The notes under the pieces are model-generated. The model was not told the origin of the DNA. It searched no databases and saw only the letters and a list, made by a program, of their open reading frames with translations. Below are positions 16,010 through 24,295 of a DNA stretch of 40,225 nt, in pieces. Source of the stretch: Gallionella sp. GTDB taxonomy: Bacteria > Pseudomonadota > Gammaproteobacteria > Burkholderiales > Gallionellaceae. Position numbers and translations under genes: made by a program. Numbering within the stretch: the stretch's first letter is position 1; the number at the start of each line of letters is the position of its first letter. The stretch is from assembly GCA_023229845.1 (NCBI GenBank), contig JALNYK010000028.1:1-40225 (forward strand). The letters are read 5' to 3'.

Positions 16010-18412
16010 TTACTTGATGCAAACGGCGCGTATCTGGTGCATGTCGGTGATGCCTTGCAGCACCTTCTCCATACCATCCTGCTTCAGGGTATGCATGCCG
16101 TCTTCAAGGCAGATGGCCAAAAGCTCGGCAACACGCGCGTGCTCCTGGATCGCCTTCTTGACCGCATCGGTGCCGATTAACAGTTCATGCAAACCCACCC
16201 GCCCGCGATAACCGGTGCCTGAGCATTTGTCGCAACCGACCGGCTCGTAAAGGGTGAATTGCCCCTTGTCGTCGGCGAACAATTTGACCCACTCGGCGTA
16301 TAACTTTCTGGTCTCACCCGCCGCGTCGTTTTTCCAGGCTGCGGTATTGAGCAACTCCGCGCTGTACTCAGTCAGCAAAGCCTTCATTTCGTCGGCGGTG
16401 GCGATATGCGGCTTCTTGCAGTCGCCGCACAGACGCTTGCCCAAACGCTGTGCGAGGATGCCCAGCAAAGCATCGGCAAAGTTGAACGGGTCCATGCCCA
16501 TGTCCAGCAAACGGTTGATGGATTCCGGCGCGCTGTTGGTGTGCAGCGTGGCGAACACCAGGTGACCGGTCAGCGAAGCCTCGATGCCGATAGACACGGT
16601 TTCCTTGTCGCGCATTTCGCCGACCATGATCACGTCCGGGTCCGCGCGCAGGAAGGCGCGCATGATGGTCGCGAAGTCCAATCCGGCCTTCTTGTTGATC
16701 TGAACCTGACGCAGGCCCTTCTGGGTGATTTCCACCGGATCTTCGGCGGTCCATATCTTGGTATCGGGCTTGTTGATGTATTTCAGGATGGAGTGCAGCG
16801 TGGTGGTCTTGCCGGAGCCGGTCGGGCCGCACACGAAGAACAGGCCGTACGGCTTGCTCACGGTCGATTTGATCAGTTCGTTGTTGCGCGCCGAAAAGCC
16901 CATCTTCTCCAGCGGCAACGGCTCGCCGGAAGCCAGGATACGCATCACCACATCTTCGACGCCACCCTGCGACGGAATGGTCGCAACACGCAACTCGATA
17001 TCCAGCGGGCCGTATTTTTTGAACTTGATCTTGCCGTCCTGCGGCTTGCGCTTCTCGGAGATGTCCAGATCACACATGATCTTCAGACGGGTCACCAGCG
17101 CGTTGCGATAGGTCGCCGGCACCTCGATGTAGTTCAGCAGCGAACCGTCCTTGCGCACGCGGATCAGCGTCTTCATCTTGCCCGGACCCGGCTCGATGTG
17201 GATGTCCGAGGCACCCATGCGGTAGGCATCGACGATAATCTTGTTGACCAGTTTAACCAGTTCGTTGTCGGCTGCGGCATTGACGTCTTCCTGACTGACC
17301 CCCGCCGACTCCTCGTCGTCTCCGCCAAGACTGGACAGCAAATCGTCCACCGACGAATCGTCCATCGCAAAGCCGCCGGTACTATCGGAAGCTCCGCCGC
17401 CGCCATAGAACAGGTCCAGCGCCTGTTTGAACTCGCGTTGCGAGCAGACCTTGTAGACCAGCCTGTGCTTGGGGAAGATGTTGTTGACCACCCGCGACGC
17501 CTGAATGCGTTCCGGATCGCTGGTCAGGATCAGCAAGCCATCCTGATTCTCTTCTATCGGCAGCCAATGGCTGCTCTCGATGTACTCGCGCTTCAGATTC
17601 TTGAGCAGATCGGCAGGCTTGATGCGATCGGATTTGTAGGGCTCGTAAGGAACGCCGAAGAAACGCGATAGCGCCTGTCCCAACTGCGGGGTGCTGACCT
17701 GAAACTCGTCGATCAGCACTTCCTCGATGTCTACGCCCTTACGCCGGGCGGTGCGGGTCGCCAAGTCGAATTCGGCAGCCGACAGCACTGCATCGGCGAC
17801 CAGATAGTCGTATTTGGTCTTGACCGTGGTGTTCTGCTGGCGCTGGCGCAGGGCGACCGCCATGGTCTGCGCCAGTTCCTGCACCCCCTCTTCGACCAGC
17901 GCTGCAAACGGGGCTCCCGCCTTGTTGTTGATGACCTGAATGACGCCGACCAACTCGTTGGTGTTCGTTTCCAGAATAGGCGCAACCAGCATCTGTTTGG
18001 TCCGGTATCCGGTGCGTTTGTCCACCTCCTGCAAGAAGCGCAGGTGGGAGCTGTAACCCGCCAACTCCTTCTCGTCGTACACGTCCTTGATGTTGAGCAG
18101 CTTCTTGTGCATCGCCGCATAGCCGGCGACGCTCTGCTCGGCGATCGGCAGCTTCAAATCCTTGAACGAGTTGAGTCCGGTCTTGACCTTGGAAACCAGA
18201 GAGATGTTGTCGTCGCCGACCACGTAGATGGTCAGGCGATCCGCATTGAACAGGGTGCAGATATCCTTGCTGACATCCAGCATGATCTCGTCGATGTTGC
18301 TGGTTGCATGTATCTTGTTGGTGACGTGATTCAGGTTCTTGGTGAACTCGAGCTTGAGGCTCATCTGGACATCATCGTTTACCGCGCTTCCGCCTGAAAC
18401 TTCCATACCCAT
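16010..18412 (-). CDS. GAF-domain GspE/PilB-type secretion or pilus ATPase
   Basis: 800 residues. Residues about 30-195 are a GAF domain. Residues about 205-345 match the GspE/PilB N-terminal (T2SSE_N-like) domain (KGVDIEEVLIDEFQVSTPQL). Residues about 385-800 are the motor domain, with Walker A GPTGSGKTTT at 529-538, Walker B-region DPDVIMVGEMRD from 591, and a zinc tetracysteine (Cys662, Cys665, Cys727, Cys730). Such ATPases power type II secretion or type IV pilus assembly, but a GAF domain at the N-terminus is unusual and no other secretion or pilus gene lies nearby. The gene has a good AGGGGAG six bases before ATG. It follows the CNB-rhodanese gene and precedes HD-GYP. The strict c-di-GMP-binding MshEN motif is not evident. 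Confidence 0.9.
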   Translation of the reverse strand: MGMEVSGGSAVNDDVQMSLKLEFTKNLNHVTNKIHATSNIDEIMLDVSKDICTLFNADRLTIYVVGDDNISLVSKVKTGLNSFKDLKLPIAEQSVAGYAAMHKKLLNIKDVYDEKELAGYSSHLRFLQEVDKRTGYRTKQMLVAPILETNTNELVGVIQVINNKAGAPFAALVEEGVQELAQTMAVALRQRQQNTTVKTKYDYLVADAVLSAAEFDLATRTARRKGVDIEEVLIDEFQVSTPQLGQALSRFFGVPYEPYKSDRIKPADLLKNLKREYIESSHWLPIEENQDGLLILTSDPERIQASRVVNNIFPKHRLVYKVCSQREFKQALDLFYGGGGASDSTGGFAMDDSSVDDLLSSLGGDDEESAGVSQEDVNAAADNELVKLVNKIIVDAYRMGASDIHIEPGPGKMKTLIRVRKDGSLLNYIEVPATYRNALVTRLKIMCDLDISEKRKPQDGKIKFKKYGPLDIELRVATIPSQGGVEDVVMRILASGEPLPLEKMGFSARNNELIKSTVSKPYGLFFVCGPTGSGKTTTLHSILKYINKPDTKIWTAEDPVEITQKGLRQVQINKKAGLDFATIMRAFLRADPDVIMVGEMRDKETVSIGIEASLTGHLVFATLHTNSAPESINRLLDMGMDPFNFADALLGILAQRLGKRLCGDCKKPHIATADEMKALLTEYSAELLNTAAWKNDAAGETRKLYAEWVKLFADDKGQFTLYEPVGCDKCSGTGYRGRVGLHELLIGTDAVKKAIQEHARVAELLAICLEDGMHTLKQDGMEKVLQGITDMHQIRAVCIK

Positions 18413-18436
18413 TACCGCTCCCCTGTTCTTGCTACG

Positions 18437-19534
18437 TTACTGCTGTTTTGATTTCGGCACCGACCACAACCCGCCGTCCAGCACCTGAGTGTCGTATCCC
18501 GCCTGCGCCAGAATGAAGGCGGCCGCGGCGCTGCGCCGGCCGCTCTGGCAATAGGCAATATATTTTTTGCTGCGATCCAGCACGTCGATCGCATTGCGCA
18601 CGTCGTTCAACGGCAGGTTCATCGCGCCCGGCAGCCTGTCATAGCGATACTCGGACGGGTGCCTGACATCGATCCACACGGCCCCTTCAGCCACCGCCTG
18701 CACGGCTTTCTCGTAACCGATCCGGTGCAGCAGCGGCTCCTGCAGCAGCGCCATGAAATCCTGCCTGCCGAGACGCAACAACACGCCATTGGTCTTCATC
18801 GTGATGGTCGCATTGCGTTTGGCGCCGGAGATCAACGCCTCCTCGCCGAACACGTCCCCCGCCTTCAACTCGGCCAGCGACACCTCCACGCCCCCGACAT
18901 GGCGGGTCACCTCGGCGCGTCCGCTATCGATCAGATAGTAATAGTCGCCATCGTCGCCCTCGCGGATGATCACGTCGCCCGCCCATACGACCACGACCTC
19001 GAAACGCTGCAACAACGCGCTGATGTTGGCCATTGGCACATGTGCCAATGGCCCGTTCCGCAACTGTTCCGCATTGAACATCCGGGAACGCAACAAATGC
19101 CTGACATTGGACTGTGCTTGGGCATCTCCTGCCGCCTGCAGTGGCGCCGCATGGATATTTGCCTGCGGATCGTGCCGCGATATCTGATCCAGCGTCACCA
19201 TGCGATCCAGCAGCTCGTCGTCGACGCGCAACAACTGGCTTTCGCGCAACGCCCGAGCGGCAACCACATCCGGTTGGCGCTTGCCTAACGGATGTTTCGC
19301 CCACTCCGATTGTGCGTTGACCACCACCCGGTTGCCATCCAGATAAACCAGTTCGATCTCTCCGTCCACCAGATAGACCGACTGCCCCTCCAGTCCGCGC
19401 GTGCGAAACGGATCGTTCCCCTCGGGAACGGTCTCGACCTGACAGTAATCCAGCAACTCGCGCAGCCGCGCCGGACCGAATGTGGAGATCGGTTCCAGGC
19501 CAGCTAATACCTTGACATCAAGCGCGCGAACCAT
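18437..19534 (-). CDS. Tandem cyclic-nucleotide-binding domains fused to a rhodanese domain
   Basis: 365 residues from ATG 19534; an in-frame upstream extension overlaps the preceding gene and starts without the conserved fold. Residues about 10-120 are a degenerate CNB-like beta barrel (SVYLVDGEIELVYLDGNRVVV) that lacks the FGE/Arg cassette. Residues about 165-270 are a second CNB domain with an intact phosphate-binding cassette (AGDVFGEEALISGAKRNATI). Residues about 275-365 are a rhodanese domain with active-site Cys329 in AYCQSGRRSA and VWIDVRHPSEY. Rhodanese domains transfer sulfane sulfur or act as phosphatase-like or regulatory folds. The fusion suggests cyclic-nucleotide control of a rhodanese output. 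It starts 7 bases after the phosphodiesterase stop codon. Confidence 0.88.
   Translation of the reverse strand: MVRALDVKVLAGLEPISTFGPARLRELLDYCQVETVPEGNDPFRTRGLEGQSVYLVDGEIELVYLDGNRVVVNAQSEWAKHPLGKRQPDVVAARALRESQLLRVDDELLDRMVTLDQISRHDPQANIHAAPLQAAGDAQAQSNVRHLLRSRMFNAEQLRNGPLAHVPMANISALLQRFEVVVVWAGDVIIREGDDGDYYYLIDSGRAEVTRHVGGVEVSLAELKAGDVFGEEALISGAKRNATITMKTNGVLLRLGRQDFMALLQEPLLHRIGYEKAVQAVAEGAVWIDVRHPSEYRYDRLPGAMNLPLNDVRNAIDVLDRSKKYIAYCQSGRRSAAAAFILAQAGYDTQVLDGGLWSVPKSKQQ
19028..19053. repeat. 26-base perfect palindrome inside the CNB-rhodanese gene
   Basis: The half-site GGCCATTGGCACA (19028-19040) is followed immediately by its exact reverse complement (19041-19053), with no spacer. It codes for the linker before the second CNB domain (GPLAHVPMA). 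It may be a protein-binding site, a hairpin in the mRNA, or chance. Confidence 0.6.
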
Positions 19535-19541
19535 CGTCGGC

Positions 19542-20306
19542 CTAGAACTCGAACTCCTGGTTATTGAGCAACAATCTGGGGTTGTGTCCATGCACGGCCT
19601 TCTCGATCTGCCGCATCGTCAACTCCACCTCTCCCGGTTTCAGATGAGTAATGTATACCTCAGCTCCTCCCTGAAACTTCAGCAACTCTTCCGCCAACAT
19701 ACTAGGGCAAAGGTGCTTGGATGCGATAGCGAGTTCCCTCTCGTTATCCGAGAACGCCGTCTCGATGATCAGATAGCGCAGGTTCACTATCCGGTTGGCC
19801 ACTTCCCATAACGCATCGTTGATCGTCGTGTCGCCGCTGAACACCAGGCTGGCGCTTCCGCTGTCGAGATGGAAGCCGACCGCCGGAACGGTGTGCACCG
19901 CGGGAATCGGGGTGATCCTGCGTCCGCCCAGATTGACCGTTTCCCCGAGCGCGATGGTCTGGAAGCGCATGTATGGATTCTGTGCGTTCGGTATCCGGGT
20001 GAAATCGGGCCATACTTTCCAGTTGAATACATGGTTCCGCAGGATCTCCAGCGTCTCCTCCGTGACATAAATGGTCAACGGGTGGTCGCGCATAAAGCCG
20101 ACACTATCGATCAGCAACGGCATGCATGCGATATGGTCGAGATGGGAATGCGTAATAAATATATGATCGATCACGCTCAGCTCGGTCAGGCTGAGTTCGT
20201 TCACTCCGGTGCCCGAATCAATCAGCACATCGTGATCGAGCAAAAATGAAGTGGTGCGCAAATTTCCACCGATTCCACCACTGCACCCCAAAGTTCTCAG
20301 CCTCAT
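19542..20306 (-). CDS. Metallo-beta-lactamase-fold class II cyclic-nucleotide phosphodiesterase
   Basis: 254 residues with the metal motif HSHLDH (His53, His55, Asp57, His58), followed by IACMPLLIDS. This agrees with the class II cAMP phosphodiesterase signature (HxHLDH, then a hydrophobic run to a conserved Ser) rather than generic ribonuclease Z. Further metal-ligand positions are likely in PAVHTVPAVGFH, FSGDTT and ITHLKPGE. It starts MRLRTLGCSGG, typical of this family, with AGGAC just upstream of ATG. It is predicted to be cytoplasmic, hydrolysing cAMP and/or cGMP. It lies between the cyclase and a CNB protein, which strongly supports this role over other MBL-fold activities. Confidence 0.85.
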   Translation of the reverse strand: MRLRTLGCSGGIGGNLRTTSFLLDHDVLIDSGTGVNELSLTELSVIDHIFITHSHLDHIACMPLLIDSVGFMRDHPLTIYVTEETLEILRNHVFNWKVWPDFTRIPNAQNPYMRFQTIALGETVNLGGRRITPIPAVHTVPAVGFHLDSGSASLVFSGDTTINDALWEVANRIVNLRYLIIETAFSDNERELAIASKHLCPSMLAEELLKFQGGAEVYITHLKPGEVELTMRQIEKAVHGHNPRLLLNNQEFEF

Positions 20307-20342
20307 GTCCTGTCAGCCTTTGCCATTTGTCGTCAACGCGAA

Positions 20343-22565
20343 TTACTTGGTTTGAAACACGAACACCCCATCCCAGTCGTCGCCGGGCGGGTTCTTGCGG
20401 AAATAAGCTATGCGCTCGGCATAGATCCGGTACAGCGCGGTATCCGGCGACATGCGCTGCAGATTCACCAATTGCAACTCGGCCAAGTCCCATTCCTGCT
20501 TGCGATATAAACGTCGGACCTCGTGGAACAGCCTGAGTTCATCCTGCAACTCCTTGCTCACCTCGTCGTGCAATCCGATCGGCTCGTAAATTGCTACAGG
20601 CTTATCTTTACCTTTTACCCGCACATGGTCAAGCTCGCGATAGGCGAAGTCGGCGACGGTGTCGCGGGTATTTTCGCCGACGATGACGCCGACGCCGTAT
20701 TGCTTGGTGATGCCTTCAAGGCGAGAAGCCAGATTCACCGCATCGCCCATCACGGTGTAGGCGACGCGCACCTCGGAACCCATGTTGCCGACACTGACCC
20801 GGCCGGTGTTGATGCCGACACCGATGCGTATCTCCGGCCAGCCGCGCTCCTTGAAATGCGGCTGCAAGGCCTTCAACGTCGCCTGCATCTCGATGCCGGC
20901 CAGCATTGCATGCCGGGCATGTTCGGCATCCGGCAACGGCGCCCCCCAGAACGCCATGATGCAGTCGCCCATGTACTTGTCTATCGTCCCGCGATGCTTG
21001 TAGACGACGCGCGACAACGGGGTCAGAAACTCATTCATCAGCAGCGTCAACTCCTTCGGGTCCAACCCTTCCGAGATCGTGGTGAACCCGCGCACATCCG
21101 AAAACAGGATGGTCATCTCGCGGCTGTCGCCCTCCATCGAGACGCTCTCGGGATGCTCGGCCATCTCCTCGACCAGTTCGCCCGGCACGTACTGCCCGAA
21201 CAAGCCGGTGATCTGGCGCTTGGTGCGCGATTCGACGAAATAACCGTAGGACATGTCCAACGCGAATATCAGCGCGATCATCATCAGACTGTTCGCCACC
21301 GGCATCAGGATATTGCCGTAATGCCAGGTTACCAGACTCAACCCCATGGTCATGGCGAACATCAACGCCGAGACCAGCATGGCTTTGACCGGACTCAGTG
21401 TCGGCAACATGAAGCTCAGCGCGATGCCGATCAGCAACAGCCAGACCACCTCCATTCCCAGCATGTAAGGCGGCCGCTCCTTGAGACTCTGATCGAGGAT
21501 GCCGGCGATCATGTTGGCATGCACCTCCACTCCCGGATAGACCTCGGCCACCGGCGTGGCGCGCATGTCCAGCAGACCAGGCGCAGTCGTGCCGACCAGG
21601 ACGATCTTGTCCTTGAGCAGTTCCGGGGCGACCCGGTCATGCAACACATCGGCAATGGAGATATAGCGAAAACTCCCCTGCCCCCCGCGATAGGGCACGA
21701 GCGTGGCCACGTTGTCGTCCACCGGTATCTTCAGCACGCCAGCCGGCGTATCCAGCTCCAGCCACTCCAGCCCGCCATAGCCCTCGTCACGCCCTTCGGC
21801 GAAGCCCGGCTGCAACGGCGGCTTGCCCAGCAGGCTGCGCACCATCGCCAGCGACAACGACTCGTAATAAGCGCCGCCGTATTCGGCCAGCATCGGTACG
21901 CGCCGCACCTCGCCGTCGCTGTCCACCACCGGCGTGAAATGCCCGGCGGCGGCGGCGGCCTGCTGCAATTCGGGCAGGTTGGCCCCATAGCCGTTCCAGC
22001 TGGTGAACATGATCGGACGCCCGCTGAAAGAGCCAGCCGGGAAAGACGGCTCGGGAAGCATGCCGGAGATATTTTTCGTACTCTGATTGGTCAGGTAATA
22101 ACCGAGCACGACATTGCGGTTCCTGATCTTGTCGGCGAACAACTGGTCGTATTCGAGCTGCGGACGAACCTGCGCGAGCGTGGAATGGAACGCCGCATTG
22201 TCCCTGAGCTGACTCTGCCCGAGCTTCTGCAGCACCTTGAGCCCGGAACTCTCGTCTTTCTCGGCAAACACCACGTCGAATCCAACCACCGCCACACCAT
22301 GGCGGTCGAACAATTTGTCCATCAATACGCCTAGCCTGTCCCGGCTCCATGGCCAGCGCCCCTCTTCCTTGAGGCTCTTTTCGTCGATGTCGAGGATGAC
22401 GATGCGCTCGTCCAGCGTGCTCGGCATGGTCAGGCGCAAGCGGTAGTCGTACAGAATGGCCGAAATGCGGTCGACGAAACCGATACGGTAGAAATTGGCG
22501 GCATTGCCGACGAAGATCAGGACCAGCAGCAGTCCCAGTCCGATCAAGATTGCGTTCTTCCTCAC
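20343..22565 (-). CDS. CHASE2-domain class III adenylate/guanylate cyclase
   Basis: 740 residues from GTG 22565, which has AAAGGGGA about 6 bases upstream; a TTG at 22589 is less likely. After one N-terminal membrane helix comes a periplasmic CHASE2 sensor (about 25-345; ILDIDEKSLKEEGRWPWSR). Three membrane helices (about 360-435) follow, then a cytoplasmic class III cyclase domain (about 475-650). Metal-binding Asp490 (FSDVRGFT) and Asp534 (DKYMGDCIMAFWG) are present, as are transition-state residues Asn611 and Arg615 (VNLASRLE). Lys530 and Thr604 at the purine-selecting positions favour ATP, hence cAMP; this is inference. A helical tail of about 80 residues follows. The phosphodiesterase gene follows after 36 bases. 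Confidence 0.92.
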   Translation of the reverse strand: MRKNAILIGLGLLLVLIFVGNAANFYRIGFVDRISAILYDYRLRLTMPSTLDERIVILDIDEKSLKEEGRWPWSRDRLGVLMDKLFDRHGVAVVGFDVVFAEKDESSGLKVLQKLGQSQLRDNAAFHSTLAQVRPQLEYDQLFADKIRNRNVVLGYYLTNQSTKNISGMLPEPSFPAGSFSGRPIMFTSWNGYGANLPELQQAAAAAGHFTPVVDSDGEVRRVPMLAEYGGAYYESLSLAMVRSLLGKPPLQPGFAEGRDEGYGGLEWLELDTPAGVLKIPVDDNVATLVPYRGGQGSFRYISIADVLHDRVAPELLKDKIVLVGTTAPGLLDMRATPVAEVYPGVEVHANMIAGILDQSLKERPPYMLGMEVVWLLLIGIALSFMLPTLSPVKAMLVSALMFAMTMGLSLVTWHYGNILMPVANSLMMIALIFALDMSYGYFVESRTKRQITGLFGQYVPGELVEEMAEHPESVSMEGDSREMTILFSDVRGFTTISEGLDPKELTLLMNEFLTPLSRVVYKHRGTIDKYMGDCIMAFWGAPLPDAEHARHAMLAGIEMQATLKALQPHFKERGWPEIRIGVGINTGRVSVGNMGSEVRVAYTVMGDAVNLASRLEGITKQYGVGVIVGENTRDTVADFAYRELDHVRVKGKDKPVAIYEPIGLHDEVSKELQDELRLFHEVRRLYRKQEWDLAELQLVNLQRMSPDTALYRIYAERIAYFRKNPPGDDWDGVFVFQTK

Positions 22566-22640
22566 GCCATCCCCTTTATAAGTGGGCAAAAAATCTCAGG
22601 CCGGACGCAATCGCCCAAGGTTCACCATCCGCCCGCCAGG

Positions 22641-23450
22641 TCAGCCCTTGAAATAGAACTCCATTTTGATGCCCGCCAGTTCGATCATGTCGTGATCCTG
22701 CAACTGGTGCGGTTGGTCGCCCAATACCTGTCCGTTCACAGAGGGGTGTGTAGCGCCCTCGACGTGGGTGATAAAGAATCCGTGCGGGCGGCGGGTCAAC
22801 ACGGCTACCTGCACACCGGGCTTGCCCAGTGTGGTCAGGTTCTTTACCAGCTCCAGCTCCTTACCGGCATTCGGCCCGGTCAGTATCTGCACCACGGCGG
22901 CCTGGGGAGCTGCTGCAGCCTGCGGCGCGGGTGCCGCCGACGTCGGTTGAGCTGCAGGCTGAACCGGCGGCGGCTGAGGCGCAGGGGCTGCCTGCGCTGC
23001 CGGCGGCACGCCGAACCGGCCGGTCCTCTCCACTTCGGTCGCCATGCTGGGATTGATCTGCGTCTGGCTGAGATTCGATTCCCCCGCCGGGGCTACCGGA
23101 CGAACCGGCGCGCGCAGCACCATGGTCTTCTCGAAATCGGCGGCGCTGGTCTGGCTAACCTGATCGTTGATGTATTTCAGCTTGTATTTGCCGATCTCGA
23201 TCAGGTCGTTGTTCTGCAGAAAATGTTTCTTGGTCGCCACGCCATTCACATCGAGCCCGTTGGTGCTGTCCAGATCCTCGAGGAAAGAGTCGTTCAGAAT
23301 GGTGACGATGGCGGCGTGTTCGCCGCTGATTGCCAGATTGTCGATGACGATGTCGTTATGCGCCTTGCGTCCAATGGTCATGCGCTCCTTGGCCAGCGGA
23401 TACTCCTTGATTACCACACCGTCCATGCTGAGTATCAGTTTTGCAGCCAT
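22641..23450 (-). CDS. Double FHA-domain protein with Ala/Pro-rich linker
   Basis: 269 residues. Residues about 1-95 are a full FHA phosphothreonine-binding domain, with the signature residues GRK, SGEH and STNGLDVNG. A Thr in EKTMVLRAP just after it is a plausible kinase site, by analogy with regulated FHA proteins. Residues about 120-185 are a low-complexity Ala/Pro/Gln linker. Residues about 187-269 are a second FHA-like fold (VVQILTGPNAGKELELVKNLTTLG, HPSVNGQVL) with the Arg and SxxH positions altered, so it may not bind phosphothreonine. AAGGATC precedes the ATG by about 7 bases. It lies directly after the PP2C gene, fitting the kinase-phosphatase-reader set. Confidence 0.9.
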   Translation of the reverse strand: MAAKLILSMDGVVIKEYPLAKERMTIGRKAHNDIVIDNLAISGEHAAIVTILNDSFLEDLDSTNGLDVNGVATKKHFLQNNDLIEIGKYKLKYINDQVSQTSAADFEKTMVLRAPVRPVAPAGESNLSQTQINPSMATEVERTGRFGVPPAAQAAPAPQPPPVQPAAQPTSAAPAPQAAAAPQAAVVQILTGPNAGKELELVKNLTTLGKPGVQVAVLTRRPHGFFITHVEGATHPSVNGQVLGDQPHQLQDHDMIELAGIKMEFYFKG

Positions 23451-23465
23451 AGTCGTGATCCTTTT

Positions 23466-24293
23466 TTATTTCCCAAACCAATTGAGCAATTTTGCCAGCC
23501 ATCCGCGCGACGCGGCGAACTCGCCTTTCACCTTGACCAGGATGACGGAAACATTGTCGCGACCGCCATTGTCGTTGGCTTGCTGGATCAGCTGTTCCGC
23601 CGCCAGCGGCAGATTACCCTGCATCGCATACAGCGTGGACTGGATATCCTCGTCCTCCATCATGTCGTTCAGGCCGTCCGAGCAGAGCAGATAGATGTCG
23701 CCGAGTTGCACGTCATGCACATGAATCTCCGGCACCACGTCGGCATCGATGCCCACCGCACGCGTCACCAGATTTTTGTTTTTCGACAGCCGAGCATCCT
23801 CGATGCTGATCATGCCGCTGTCGATCTGCTCCTGCAGCAACGAATGGTCGCGGGTGATCGTCTCCAGCACGCCGTCGCGCAAACGGTACATGCGCGAATC
23901 GCCGACATGGCCGACCACCACGCTGTTGTCGTAGAACAGGCCGGCGACGATGGTCGTGCCCATCCCGGAGTATTGCGGTTGGCTCTGTGCGGCCTGATAG
24001 ATCGAGATGTTCGCCTTGCGGATGTTGTCTCGCAACAGCGCGACACCCAACTCGTCTCCGCTCTCCTCGTCGCGCTCGATCGGGCTGGCCTCCTGCAGGC
24101 GTTGGCAGATTTCGGTCGCGACGACCGATACGGCGATGCCGCTGGCGACTTCGCCGGCGTTGTAGCCGCCCATGCCGTCGGCCAGCACCGCCAGGCCGCA
24201 GGCCGCGTCGCACGCCACGCTGTCCTCGTTGTGCGACCTCACCATGCCCGGATTGGTCAGGCTGATTATCTCCAGTGCCTCGTCAATTCTCAT
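23466..24293 (-). CDS. PP2C-type Ser/Thr protein phosphatase
   Basis: 275 residues in the PPM/PP2C family, metal-dependent phosphatases that reverse Ser/Thr kinase action. Motifs are RSHNEDSVACD (motif 1), LAVLADGMGGYNAGEVAS (metal Asp), GMGTTIVAGLF, VGHVGDSRMYRLRDG, LLCSDGLNDMMEDE and GGRDNVSVILVKV. Together they give a complete catalytic set. The ATG at 24293 was chosen because it has AGGGGT upstream and sits 2 bases past the kinase stop; an upstream in-frame start at 24320 would overlap the kinase gene. Close coupling to the kinase gene supports a dedicated pair. Confidence 0.94.
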   Translation of the reverse strand: MRIDEALEIISLTNPGMVRSHNEDSVACDAACGLAVLADGMGGYNAGEVASGIAVSVVATEICQRLQEASPIERDEESGDELGVALLRDNIRKANISIYQAAQSQPQYSGMGTTIVAGLFYDNSVVVGHVGDSRMYRLRDGVLETITRDHSLLQEQIDSGMISIEDARLSKNKNLVTRAVGIDADVVPEIHVHDVQLGDIYLLCSDGLNDMMEDEDIQSTLYAMQGNLPLAAEQLIQQANDNGGRDNVSVILVKVKGEFAASRGWLAKLLNWFGK

Positions 24294-24295
24294 GT

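Noticed and set aside
18437..19534. Reading the tandem-CNB protein as a CRP/FNR transcription factor.
   Set aside because: No helix-turn-helix follows the CNB domains; the C-terminal part is a rhodanese domain.
20523..22334. Open frame of 603 codons on the plus strand, opposite the cyclase gene.
   Set aside because: Very rich in His, Arg and Gln, with no domain; it is the complement of a well-supported catalytic gene with conserved motifs.
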